Part shown: positions 21,801 to 35,300 of the stretch, piece after piece
Position numbering within the stretch: the stretch's first letter is position 1
Layout: each line of letters begins with the position of its first letter
DNA from: Trileptium ribeirensis
Taxonomy: Eukaryota; Nematoda; Enoplea; Enoplida; Thoracostomopsidae
DNA: 64,000 nucleotides
Assembly: GCA_030248225.1 (NCBI GenBank)
Contig: JASANE010005040.1
Coordinates: 1-64,000 of the forward strand
Direction: 5' to 3'
Program-made: the position numbers and the translations under genes
Notes under the pieces: generated by a model
Seen by the model: only the letters and a program-made list of their open reading frames with translations
Databases searched by the model: none
Told to the model about the DNA's origin: nothing

Positions 21801-22730
21801 GTTTTTACGTTTGGTGTCGTCGCGGGCAATAGCTGTCTTTTAGTTAAGATCGAAAACCAAATGCTTCCATTCGTAAAAGTGGGTCATAGAGATGGGTCGG
21901 GTCAAAACGGAGTATAACAAAATAATTTTATGGCTGCATCTTTACAACGGATTTAGATATTTCAGTCAAATTAGATTCGTATCCAGGATATAGGGCCCAA
22001 AAATATTTTAGAAAGGCCCATGAAACTCCAATTATACGAAAACGGTTGTAACTTCATACCCAATTAAAATATGGCGTTCTGAGCTTATTTTGTGGATGGG
22101 GGAAGCTCTATGTATCTGCATATCATTTCTTAGTGAGGTTGTTGCCAGTAACCAAGGTCGCCCGTTTTCTCTCATCGTCGAATGACTAGTTTTAATAATT
22201 TTCAGAATTTTTAGCAAAGTATAATGCACGAAATATGACAAGCACGAATTAATAAAAACATACTTGGCAGTAGATGTTTGTCTTAGGATACTAAGTAGGA
22301 TCAGTTCGGAAATGCCAGAGGTAACAAATTCTGGATTAAGCGATACTTCAGAAAATATATTAGTGTTTGGTTGAGTAGTGTTACCTCTCTGTACCTTTTA
22401 ACTTGTTTAATAGAAGTGGCTTAATGTACAGGAAATATTTTGTTTTTATGTTGTACAAATAGCATCAAGAATAGTGCTGCACATTTGGTTGAGATCGTTG
22501 TTTATTTTAACTAGATAGTGGAAAACATTTATTACAAATGCCACCCTGCAGATATGGAAAAGGCGTACAACCTAAACTTCGATTACTTGAAATCAGAATT
22601 CCTGTTACTCCATGGTATAGGATTGGATTAAAATATGTATGGAAATGGGCCCATGAGACCCGAAATGGAAGAAGACGGCCATACTTCACCCACCATTTAA
22701 AAATATATGGGTCTTCATGGCTCTAGATAA
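21801..22730. other. Upstream region with old repeat fragments, no gene seen
   Basis: At about 21985-22120 and 22615-22710 there are fragments of the dispersed family marked by GGCCCATGA..CC and a nearby ACGAAAA. At about 22585-22615 a short stretch resembles the hAT right end. No exon or promoter motif is evident. Confidence 0.4.
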
Positions 22731-23240
22731 CGAGTAACTCGCAAGCGAGGGTGAAACAGCGAGAGTGGTTTCATTTTAAGTTTTGTTTTGTTTATTCATC
22801 CGTTACAGGCTGTGTTTGATGAGTGTCCTAAAACCTTGAGCCTCCATCCTAAAACTCCTTGAGCCCTGAAGTCATTGAAAACCCTTAAACTTCGTCGACC
22901 CCAAACCGACGAAAACAACTGATAACGCATGAAGTATTTGTGCTGGTCTCTGGATAACCAACTATCGTATTTAGCTTACCGCAAAACCTATATATATATA
23001 GACAATTCTTGGTGACGTGTACGCAATTATGCGTAACAAAACGACTGAAAGCAGACTTATGCTGGAAATCGGGTTCATTGACCCTAAATCCGTGAAAAGG
23101 CATGAAATATTTACGCTAAACTCCAGATAACCAAATCTTTGTATTCAGCATACCGAAGAGCCTCAATATACACTATTTTTGATGCCACGTACTAACCTAG
23201 ACGACTATTTTCAGGAAATCTGATTCATTGACCCTAACCG
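22731..23240 (-). repeat. Satellite-like array (~170-bp units) with end module, minus orientation
   Basis: About two and a half units run from 22830 to 23240, each with a CATTGACCCTAA-like block, GATAACCAAA..T.GTATT, a TATATATAGAC block and a GAAATC.G.TTCATTGA block. The module CGAGTAACTCGCAAGCGAGG..GAAAC..CGAG.GTGGTTTCA precedes the array at 22733-22785. The array ends about 40 bases before the dynactin ATG, so little unique promoter or 5' UTR sequence is left. Confidence 0.75.
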
Positions 23241-23279
23241 ACCTTGTTCGTTATACATTTATTTATAGTGTGAAATAAA

Positions 23280-23331
23280 ATGAGTTTATCAGCGTCTGCC
23301 ATTAAAGTCGGCATCCGTGTTGAAGTAACTG
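23280..23331 (+). CDS. DCTN1: Dynactin subunit 1, exon 1
   Basis: It encodes [17 protein letters not shown] plus the first base of an Asp codon; the donor is G|GTACGT. The segment matches the start of p150Glued CAP-Gly domains (..VG.RVEV..). The ATG at 23280 is chosen because the family begins only a few residues before this motif. No upstream coding exon is needed. Confidence 0.88.
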
Positions 23332-26300
23332 GTACGTTTAGTTTTTAATGATATTTTATACAACGGTACTATAATTTTATCGAATGTACTCATTTGAGAT
23401 TATTCTAAACTCTGTCGCTGAAAGCCGAAGCAGCCATTTTTGCCATTCCGTTTACGTAAAACCGTACCATCTGCACTAGAAATTAGCTGTAGTAATGGAA
23501 TCAGTTTGGATGTTGTCCTTACAAGGTTATGTTGCTGTATATAAGTGTATATACTATAAATGACTGTCGAACTTTGAACGAACTGCCAACACAAATTGTG
23601 AATAAAATTTACAGGTCCTTTAACGAATCATAAAATTCGAATATCTTTCGGACAATGTTTTAAATTTGTCAAACAAACATCGAATGAACAGCATTCAATT
23701 CTTTTCAATTAATAATGTCGGTAGAGTTGCAAAATTTGATTTAGTATATATCTGGCTTCTTCAAATGGGTGGTGTAAAGCCGTGGTATTTTTTGTACCCA
23801 TTGGCAAATATCATGTGCGCTTATCATATCATATCTCCGTCTGGCAAAAATATTTGCTTCCCTGCTGGTAAAAACACTTCCAATTGACGTAAAGATCTTA
23901 CGAAATCTTGCAAAATTTCATTCTGACGCAAAATCCGATTGAATTAAGTAAACTTTTATTGAAAATTTTTTTTTCTGACATTTATAGAAGCGGTTTTTCA
24001 TGTTTCTCTGACCATTTGTTAACATTTTATAGTCTTGGTTAAAATATTGCATAACTTTTTAGAGTTCGAAGCTCCCTGTTCAATCCTAGATTCTAATCAT
24101 CCTGGCGAAACGAGAAGCCTATCCATTGTGACATTTCCCAATGACTTTTTGGAATTAGATTTGTGATTTCTAGATGAGTATTTTAAGCTCGAAGTGTACC
24201 TCATTTGGTCGGAGTTGGTGATAATTTAGTTAGGAACCCGCAATATTTTGTGTGTTTAATGGTATTATTTTTCTCGTTTTTACTGTCTATTGTTGCTGGT
24301 TGTACTGTCAAACGCGTTTTTCCTCTCGATGACTCGAAGCCCTGTTTCAACAAGATGAAAATCATACATAAAACTACATCTTCAAACATCTTGATAAACG
24401 ATGATAATTCGCCCATCATTTTGTTTGTTGCAGGTAGTTTGCAGTATGCTAATAGATTGTTTTTGCATTTGGGCAGGGTTGTGGATTTTACGGCAGTGTC
24501 ATTTACTTCCACGGTTTTTTTTTCGCATTTTTTTGCGTAATTTACGCTTTTTTGAGGACCCGTTTGGCATTTTTTTGATCAAGCTTTGCGTGATTTACGC
24601 CTTTTATTTCTAGGTCCGGAGGAAAAACTCAGCAGCTGACATATGGGCCGGATATTTTCCCCAAATTATTCAACATGATTCCCAATGCACAACAGCATCT
24701 GCTACAATGACAATATGCATTAATAGCAGCATAAACAGTTTATGTCTTTCAAGAATCCGTATAACTAATGCGTTCTGGAAAGATAGAAACAATTACATGC
24801 TGATATTATTGCATATCTCATTCCAGCGATTTTTTAAATATTGTGATATGATAAAAATTTTTATGATAAAAATTACGCTTTTTTGGTACACCGTTACGCA
24901 TTTAAAAAAACAGGTTTGCGTAATTTTCGCGATTCGGAAATTAAAAAAACCTGTTTACTTCTAAGGATACTAGGTTTTGAACTGACATAGAACAGTTGAC
25001 CACTTCACTTAACGACGTCACTAAATAGCTTTGTTTATAAAGTTTTGTTCATTTTCAGAACATAGTGAAACGTGGTGGTGATTGTGTGTTGCACGGGTGA
25101 AATCTTTTAAATTCCGTCTGTGTATGTGTGTGATCGGCCATAACTCGGGAAAGACCTAACCGATTGTCATGGTCTTGGGCTCATTCGAACCGGCATAGTC
25201 GATTTACCGTGTACATTCCCGAGAGTTTTTGATTTGGGGTCTGGTTCCGGGATAAGGGGTCAAAACGTGGGGTTTTTTGCCCCATTTTACCCCATTTTAG
25301 TACCTTCACTGAAACAAGGTTATTTTTATTTTAATTTTCGAATGTTTTCTCTGGATGGTATTATTTCATAGTAAAATGATAAATGCCGATGCCTCTGTTT
25401 TGTTTTTCGATTAATGCTTCGGTTCTGCATTTATGGGGTTTGAGGTATATATAGGTGGTATGGTGCCCCAATGGTTCCTCGACCCAAAATTTAAAAATTT
25501 GTTCAGATGTCTTGGGGGGTTGATAAGTTTCACTTGGGGGTTTTCGAGCATGGGAAACTCATTGCCGTATACTGGTTTTGCTCTGTGACCCATGGTTCCA
25601 CGGGTACGGAGGTATGACGCCCCATGGTTCGGGGTCAGAGGTCAAATTGAGGGTTTTCACTCCGTTTCAGTACCCTTCACGGAAGCAAGGTTATTTTTAT
25701 CCTAACTTTCGAATTCTTTTCTCTGCTTGGTTGTATTTCATAGTAAAATAATAAACGCCGATGCCTTTTTTGTTTTTCGATTACGGCTCCGGTTCGAGAG
25801 TTATGGGGTTTGAGGTATGGTGCCCCAATGGTTCCTCGACCCAAAATTGTAAAATTTGTTCTAACTTCCTGGGCGGCTGAAAAATTTCACTTGGAGTTTT
25901 CGGGCATGGGAAACTCGTTGCCGGTGTTGGTTTTGCTCTGTAACCCATGGTTCCATGGGTACGGGAGTGTGACGTCCCATGATTCTGGGTCAGAGGTCAA
26001 AATGAGGGTTTTTAGTACCGTTCACGGAAGCAAGGTTATTTTTATCTTAACTTTCGATTTTTTCTCTGGTTTTATTACATGCTAAAATGATAAATGCCGA
26101 TGCCCCTTTTTTGTTTTTCGATTAGGTACGGCTCCGGTTCTGGATTTATGGGGTTTGAGCTTTGAGAATTTGTTGTGACGTCTCGGGCGGCTAATAACTT
26201 TCACCTTGGGGTTTTCGGGCATGGGAAACTCAATACCGGTGTTAATTTTGTTCTAACTTGTGCGGTATTGCGTGATATCCACATATAGCATATATATCGA

Positions 26301-29300
26301 CGTATGCTATCGAGAGCTGATTGTGCATGCAAAAGGCGTAGGTGTACCTATGCTTCACTACTTTCTGCAATCTCGATAGAGTTACTAGTTTTAGATAAGC
26401 GCTTTCCGGGAGTTGTACGATACGTTGGTGCGACTCAGTTTGCAACCGGAAAATGGATAGGTGTCGAACTCGATGAACCGTACGGAAAAAATAATGGCTC
26501 TGTTCAGGGCAAAAAATATTTCGAATGTGGCGACGGCCATGGAATGTTTGTGCGGCAAAGCCAGGTTTGTGCCAAGATTCAGTAATATGGATGCAAAAAC
26601 AAATTTTATGAATACCATTGTCAGTTGAGAGATGGCGTTTGATAGGAAAGTTGAGTTGTTGTGCAACTAATAGGAAAATGCTCGTACACTATACGCACCA
26701 TAACTGGATGTCGCCCTTCGATCGTGCGAACCTTGAGGTATCGGTGCTATAACGTAGTGAAAGCTGCGTAGCAGTGGTAATTTCCTGCGGATACTGTATA
26801 ATAAATAGTTGGGAATTTGTTGTCGAGCCAAATATCAGTATCAGGCTTTGGACAGTTTTTTCTTTGCCTTAGAGCCTAAGCAAGTAAAATATAATTTTAT
26901 CGACATATACGTTCGTAATTTATACAACAATTTGAATTATTTTTACAGATATTTATCAATGGTAGCGGTATTGATACAAGTTCAGAATCTCTTGCAAGCA
27001 CAACCGATAGTGGTGTTCCACCGAGTTCTGGAGCACCAACTGCTGCGCCCGCGTCGAAAATGGTTCCTCCAAAGGCATCAGGTCTTAAGCCGCCGGCAAC
27101 TAAACGCATTACGCCGCCTAAAACTAGTAAGATTCACTGAGCGCGTTTAAAACTGGTGGTTGTTACAGATTCAATTACTAGTGTTAGTTGAATTCTGACT
27201 ATGCTGAGTGAAACGAGCGAAGCGAAATATTCTTACTAACCGGATAGTGGACGAAAATTTGACTATGTCCGATACTGAATTTTTAGGGTGCCACGCATAA
27301 CTCAACTTTGGCTTGGTGGATTGACTTTCATTTGAAAGCTCGAAATCTGTATCTGAGCCTTTTAGCCAGGCCGCTTCGAACATCTTCCCCGAAAACCGTA
27401 CCGAATGAGTCGCGAAGGGAACAGAAAAAATACATTTATTGCATATCTACCATCGGTATATATACGTATTTGAGTCAAATTGAGTTCATTTTGTAGATCA
27501 AATAAGAAGAGTGTTATGTTATAGTGGTTTACTATGCGCTTGTTTCAAGATGTGGGATTTGGGTCAAAAGTGGGTCCATGAGACTTAAATACACAAGTTT
27601 TATTTTGTAGAGCAAGTCGTGATCTATATCACTGCAAATTATTTACGCCTCAGGATTTGAAAGGGCCTATTAGACCCATAATACACGAAAATTGCAATAT
27701 CTTCGCAACCACTAGAGCTGTATATGTGTATTATTTGTCTCATTGTTGAGAGCAATTCGTGCTCATATACATGTGCACATAGTGTGCAGCTGGTTTCATA
27801 TATTTACACTGCGAGGATGTGTCAAAACAGTTTTTGAATGGGCCCGTAGGACCTTAGATGCACGAAAATGCACATATTTCCGCAAGAACTTGAGCTATAT
27901 GCTATACTTGTTTTGTAGTGCGATTAATCCTTTCTGTACTTGCACATTGTGCGTCCCTAGGTGCTCAATAAATTGATATATCAGGCAGCATAGCTCATAT
28001 TCTGCTCATTTTGTAAGGTTGTGCTCAATATAGCTGTCTACGTCCTGCGTGTTTAAAGGGGCCGGGAGCTACCCATATTCTGAGGGTCCGGCTACCCCCT
28101 TTCTGACAGTTACCCCATACCATGGAGGCGCCGCACCCATAGGTACTCTTCGCGGCTACCCCCCCCCTTGTAGCCCGAAGGTCTGCACCAACATGGAGGC
28201 CGAAGGTCTACAACCCTCTGAACCAACAAACTCCTCGGACCTTAGACCTTGAGCATGTACGGTCTACGTCTCGCTAAATTACATATTCAACACTCAGTCA
28301 GAATGATACATCACTTTGGCGATAATACTTGCTAGTTTTAGCAAGGATTTGTTGCGCTATCTTGTTCTATGAGCGACAAAGGCTAATGTGTTCTTGGCAA
28401 TGACCCATACAAACTGAACTATCTTCAAAATATATATATTACAAATACGTTAATAGAATGATAGTACTACGTTGGTTTATGATTTCAAGCGTCATAATAC
28501 TGGACTAATATAAACTCGATCAAATAGAGACGACCATTGACTTGCATTTGGACTTTATTTTATATTTCTCATTCCTGACATGTTCTACAGTAGCATTACT
28601 TACATATGAGAAAGTTAATGTCCGGATACGACGGAATTGACAATACGTTGAAAAATTTTCCAGCCAGGCGATCTATACGATTTCCAGATCAACCACGGGA
28701 TGGGTCTAAAAATAATAAATGAGGCTACGAGTTAGTCAATATAACATTATGTAACGTGTTTGGAAACTATTTATATTTTGACTTTAAGAATATATACAAC
28801 GAAACACCATAGGTGGTACTGGAATGTGTTGATCCGTGAAAGTAAAATGTCTTAGTTTTTTGAGTGTACTTGTTGGACCTTAGCGGTCGATATTCAGGAG
28901 GTAAAATATCTGTAGTCAGCTCAACAGACATCGGGAAACGTTGCGTCTTTTTGCATACCGCAACTACTACTTTATGTTGCTAAGTAGCATTGATCTGTAA
29001 CTGAGATGAGACAGAGCAATCGAAATGAGCGGAGTTTCCACTGAAAGCGCTAGGGGGAAATGTGAAAAAATTTTTGCCTGCCGCTGTCATTCATTCTCAT
29101 TGAAAAATGGAGATTACAGCTTTTTGTCAGTCACGATCAGCTCATCGAGATCTACAACTTTGCTGACCACATTGTGGGACAACTATGCGCGTGATTATGG
29201 TTCGTCTAACCTTTGCAATTTTTCAAATTTCGATGCATTATTGATTGTTTTACCTTAGAATTAGTGCCTATTAATTAGGTTATCAAGCATGCTCAAAACA

Positions 29301-32300
29301 ATGGTTTTGCTATATAGAGTGCAACATGACTATAGTATCTCTTTTCATTGGATTTCAAGGGTTTTACGGTTTCCAAATTGTGCGTTTTCATTTTCTGATT
29401 ATGTATTTCGTGCAGGGCACCAAGAATGGTCTATATATAGTTATTTCTAAAGGCTTATTACAATGATCTGGTTATTTAGAATCCGACGTATATATTTCAC
29501 GCTTTTTTATGGGTTTTCAACGGGTTTAGGGTCGATGCACCCGATTTTAAGAATGTAGTCTCTCTTCAGTTGTTTGGTTACTTTTTGCATTCAGGACATC
29601 AAGTATTGTGTATATAGGTGTTCCGGTAGGCTTAATACGATGGCTTGGTTATCTAGAGTGCACACGGGTATATTATGCCTTTTCAAACATTTTCATTGAG
29701 TTTAGGGTCAATGAACCCGATTTACAGAAAATAGCCGATCTTCAGTTGTTTGGACATCAAAAATAGTTCATATAGAGGTTTTTCGGTATGCTGAATACAA
29801 TTATTCGGTTATGTAGAGTCCAGCATATTTTATGGGTTTTGGGTCAATTTGTCGATTTTTTGGGTCGATTTTCGGAATATATATAGTTTGTGTGGAATAT
29901 AGTTTGTGTTCAGGTGTTTGGTTACGTATTGCGAACAGGTCATCAAGAGTAATTGTCTATATAATTTTTTCCATAGGCTGAATACGATGGTTTGTTTGTC
30001 TGGAGTCCAGCACTAGTATCTTATGCCCTTTCAGATGTTTTGTATAGATTTAGGATTAATAAATCCTATTTCTAGAAGATAGTATGTCTTCAGTAATTAG
30101 TACATGGTATCGAAAATATTTTGCATAAAAGTTTTTAGGTATGGTTAATACAATTATTGAATGCATATTTCATGCCGTTTCATGAATGCTGAATGGGTTT
30201 AGGAACAATGAACCAGATTTCTAGAATAAGTCTGTCTTCAGTTATTTGGTTACGTATTGCTTACAGGTCATCAAGAATTTCTATCTAGGTTTCGGGTCGC
30301 CTGGATACGATAGTTTTTTATCTAGACATTGGCACAAGCACTTGATGCGTTGTCAGTTGTTTAAGACGGGTTTAGCATCGACGAGGTTTTAGAATTTTCA
30401 ATGCGTTCAGGATTCAAGAGGTTTTAAGGCGGTATGTACGTCAAACGCAACCTGTTACAAGTGATTATAGAAAATGATAACTTAAAAATAAAACCACGCT
30501 CGCTCTGTTTTGCCGTCGATCGCGAGATACATTCTTTATTGGGTTATAGAAATGTGTTTGTTGGTAATGATTTTAGAATAATGTAGGTAAATTTATTGAT
30601 GTAGTATAGTAATTGAATAATGTATTTTAACCTGTTTAGGTCCTGAAGACGAACTTTCTGGTGTAAAACGTCCTACAAAAGTAAGTTGCATACTACTAAT
30701 AAGTATATATACAGTTTTAATTTCATGATGTTAGTTTTAAATTATCAGCGTTTCGTCGAACGAAATGAGACCTTTGGCATTTTTATAAATACGTTGGAAG
30801 AAATATTGTTCGAGCTCTCGTGTCTGTGCAGTTTACCGTATTTTAAAAAATTGGGATTTTTGAGTTCTGAGTGTCAACGAAAAATTTTCATTGGTAAGGA
30901 TTGTGAAATATTTAGTGTGACACGCATAACGCAACTTCTGGTTGGTAGATCAGGTCGCGTGATACCTCATGCGCCAGCTGGATATCTCTATTTGTGCCCT
31001 TTAGTTAGACGCAAAAAACTTCTCCTTCACCCTCGTGCCCGTGAAGGGTGCGTGGTAGTTTTAACAAAAACACGTTGACTCTATATCGATAACAACGGGT
31101 GTGATCTGGCAGTTGGGTCCATTTTGTTCAAAAACTTTATCTCTGTAAAACTATGCAGAGTGCATTGTTGTCGACGTCACCTATGCTCTAGAGTTGGTTC
31201 GAAATTAGTTTTCATATGGGTCTTGGGATCTCTGAAAACACTAAATGTGTCATATCATCTCAAAGACTATACCGGTTCCGCCGCGGTTTGGGTTCATTTT
31301 GGTCAGAGCGCAAAGCTCTAAATAGTTAAGTACGGCACGCTGCTATTGACCTCACCTGTATAATTTCGCCGCCTGTATAACTTTTACACTTAGAATTCAC
31401 TTTTTTTGGCGATGAGACAAGTCCCTAGTCAATATTAGTTTTGGCTATAAATAATCTAGATCTCTGCGAATATGCGTAGGTTGGTTAAGACAATGTCGAC
31501 TTGCTCTGATGCTTGTAGTTAATTATGACGCTGCTGGACCCTCTCTAACGAAGTAGAGTCAAATTGTATGTAAAACTTTCAGGAGATTTTTCAAGTTATG
31601 TAATGAAAATAGCTCTAACATATCGTTTAGTTCTGACTTAAGTTATCAGTTTTTGTGGTGGATTTTGTCGCTTGCAGATGAACTCTTCTGGTGATCTGAA
31701 AGCCGGCGCAAGTGATCGAATTAAGTCCACGTCGTCAACGGCTTCGTCGAGTGAGCGATTGGCTTCAAAAAATTTGAGCGATGCCAGTTCGCAAGAAAAA
31801 TTGTCGAAAGATGCGAGCTCAACCGAAAGGTTAGTTATGAGATCACTTTATTTCATTATTCGTGTTGGCAGTTTAGGCTAAGGTTTTATTTGGGGGTCGG
31901 GATCAGTAGTTTTATTACTGGTTAATTTAACCAAACGTGCCATGCCATAATGTTTGTTCATATTGCTATTTCGACATGAATTGTAGCTTCTAGGGAAAAC
32001 CGGCTTTAATGAGAAGATACTATAGTGATGTAGCTCTAGCGAAACCTGACAAATGGAATATTGGTCCTATGTTGTCCAACACTAACATATGGGATGTTAG
32101 TGTGTGTAGAATCGGGTGGTGTCTAATATAACTGGGTCTAGTTACTGGTTCTTTGAAGCCAGAAATTTTTGTTAGATTTAATTTTTTTTCTATTTCGTTC
32201 TATTTAATGCTAACTTGTCGTCAGTACTCTCTGGTGGTGTTTCTTATGACATCGGCGCAATAGATCTATTTTTCTTGTTTTTGGGATTCTTTTAGACTTC

Positions 32301-35300
32301 ACATATAGTAGGACTTGGTGCATATTATTAATGTTTTTATTTTTAGATGCTTGTACTTCTCTTCCATGTTTGTAATTATTCTAATGTGTTGTAATTTCTC
32401 TTTATAGTAGATGGTACTTTTGTGCGTATTTTGAGTATAATAGAGGTTGATTCATGATATATTAAAATTTTAGTGTGAGATAGATTATAAACTTTTCGAA
32501 TTAATGATTATATTGTGTACGTATATAATCATTATATAATCGACGTACGCTTTCTGACTTAATGTAGATTGCATTTAATGTTTAGCAGTATTCCGAGGTT
32601 CAGCTAGGTTATGGTTAAAAATCGGTCGAATTTTTTGGTAGAAGTATCCAAATTTGCTGTTTTTTCGAGGTATACTTTTGTTTATTTACTGTTTTAAACT
32701 ATTTTAGCTTAAACTAGAATCTTGCCCGTCGAAGATAATGTTTTTCTTGTTGCATGGGGCACAGTTAGTCAAACAGAAAGCGAATTAGTAATCTAAAATA
32801 AAAAATGGCGTATGACTGTTTTACAGAAAGTTGTCTTATGATTTTTTGAAAGTTTGGTGTATTTTTATTCGATCGTTTTTATAATGCTCGATTTGGGGTT
32901 AATAAATCCGTTCTTAATCATGTCTTATCGGATGTGGATACTTTAGATTTTGCAATAGAATTGCGTGGAAAAGTAGCACTCAATTTCTAAGGGGTTTATT
33001 AAACATTGTTTTTGTTATTTTAGTAATTAAGTGAAAATTCGGATGCGGCTAACATTAGTTTTTTGGTCATGTTAAGACGTTAGTGAGTAGTATAGCTGTA
33101 ACATATTCATAGTGAGCGAGTACCTTAAGCAAATAGCCGTAAGGGGTTCGAAGATTTTGCTTAATTTCGTTATTTTTTTGAGTGGACTAACAAAGAATGG
33201 TAGCTAACAAGGGCGTAGCCGGGGGCTTGCGGGGGTCACAACGCCCCCCTTTTGGCTCAATCCCAAACAAAATAATTTTTGAGTGATTCCGGTTGAAAAT
33301 CATGTCGAAAATTGTCCTAACACTAGCCTCTCTCGCACTAGAAAACAATTACTTTCAACCAAACTTCTCATTTTTGTATTAAAATTCGCTATTTTGGTAA
33401 CAGTTGCATTTTTTACTTGTTTATGGCGTACTTAAAATACCAATTATGGAAACCGCTTTTACATTTCTGAGCGCGATCCCCCAAACCCCCCTTTTAGGTA
33501 CCCACTGTGGGCCGCGACCCCCCTTTCAAAATTCCTAGCTACGCCCTTGTTAGCTGTCAAAAATCTTCTTTCCACTATTGACGCAACTTTTTTTCAAGGC
33601 GGTCAGTTCGGCGCGTACTGCTAAGATATACTCTGTGGTGTTTACTGCTTGCCAGAAGAGTGGGAAAATTGTGTTTGGTCAACAATGCCCCCTGTTTCTG
33701 TAATATATTAGCGTCGCAGTGTTAATAATACTAATCTCTGCTGGTAAACTAAAGAGAAACAGGGCTCTCTCTATATCCCCCATCACCATTTTACACCACC
33801 GAAGAAGATGGTTTCGGACAAACCGACAGGTATCTGGAACTGTAGTTACTCGTTTCCAAGAATGGTCTTCATGAATTGGCACTTAAATATTGTATGATCC
33901 TCGCGCTTGTGTTGGAGTCCAATTTTCAAACGTTTGCTAAAGTACAGCCCGTCCTATTTCTTGGTGTCCTGTGACTAAATAAATATTGTTAGCCAAAAAT
34001 TTTCTGGCCGCCTGGCTTTCACCGACTATATAGCGAGCCTATGCAACTTATTGGTCAATAATGACAAAGAAAGTATTTTTCTTTTTATACCAAACACAAA
34101 TTATTACCACGAAACTAATCATATTTTTCATGAACTAGCTTATTTTTTCAATTCCCTTTAGTGAATTTTTTCGTGACATGTTCGAATCGGCAGTATTAAC
34201 AAATACGTGTGGTCTATGGGGTTTTGCATCAGTTTTACTATGACGAATATAAGAACGATGAATTCTATAGCACCCAACATGCAGTATTAGTCCCGTTACG
34301 AGAAAGCAAACAATGAGCAAATTATTGAAAGTAAATTTATTTCCCCACAAGCAATTTGCGTCAGATGTCAATTGTGGCGAGTGATATAGCTTTCATCGGT
34401 GTCGATACTTTAAAGTCCTAGTTTCATTTTGAAGTTGAGCTCCGTGCCAAACGATACACTAAGTATCATTGTAGCTACGTTCATTTTTAAGCTAATGGTT
34501 GAGTTATTTCTCCAACTGCCCTAATCGGTATGGATTACTATTACATTGTTTGTTAGGATCATGATTTTTGGTGGTGAGGTAATAATTTTACGGTCGTTAT
34601 ATCTTCTCGATGGCAGTGACTGGTAATAACAGCGGCCACTCTAGATTTGAATAGCGTCCAGGTCAAATCCGCGGATTGACATGGACCATAAACCTTCCAA
34701 GTTTGTTAACTGGTACTGAGTTACGTGCTACACGTTCTCAATACTTGCATTGAGGTTGTAATTTTATTCTACTTCTGATTGGCCAGCTGTCACATGATAT
34801 CAGTTCCTAATACATTCCAGCTTATACGTGGTGACAACATCCAATAACGGAATTTGTTGAAGTGACAAATGGATATATAAGATTAATATTTTGGAGAACA
34901 AATATACAAACTGTCTTTACTTACGAAATGATAGTTTTAGTTGTAATCATTTTATTTTCAGCCTTGGTAAAAAGACAGGCGCAGAGTTAAAGCCAAAATC
35001 ATCTACAGCTGCACCCGCGAAGCCGGACAATTTTGATGCCAGAAAATCATCAATTTCAGCGCAACAACAAGGTGTAAAAATGGCTTCTACTCGGAAAGAT
35101 GGCACTGCAGCCGTGTCCGAGCCAACCAGCAAGACAACTCCTGAACCCAACAAAGCAACATCTGAATTAAAAGAACGACGCTTGAGTGTCGCCCAGAAAG
35201 TGGCACTCATACAGCAGGTAATTTGCGATCGCCTATGCGGTATGTTCTGCAAGACGCGCCCACAAAAATGGCTACAATTAAATGTAGTTAAAGGAAGTTG

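Noticed and set aside
24205..24540. 111-codon plus-strand frame in dynactin intron 1
   Set aside because: No motif, composition or splice-site support; it lies in AT-rich intron where chance frames are frequent.
30686..31078. 130-codon plus-strand frame after exon 4
   Set aside because: It lies within intron 4 and over a dispersed repeat fragment, with no protein similarity recognised.
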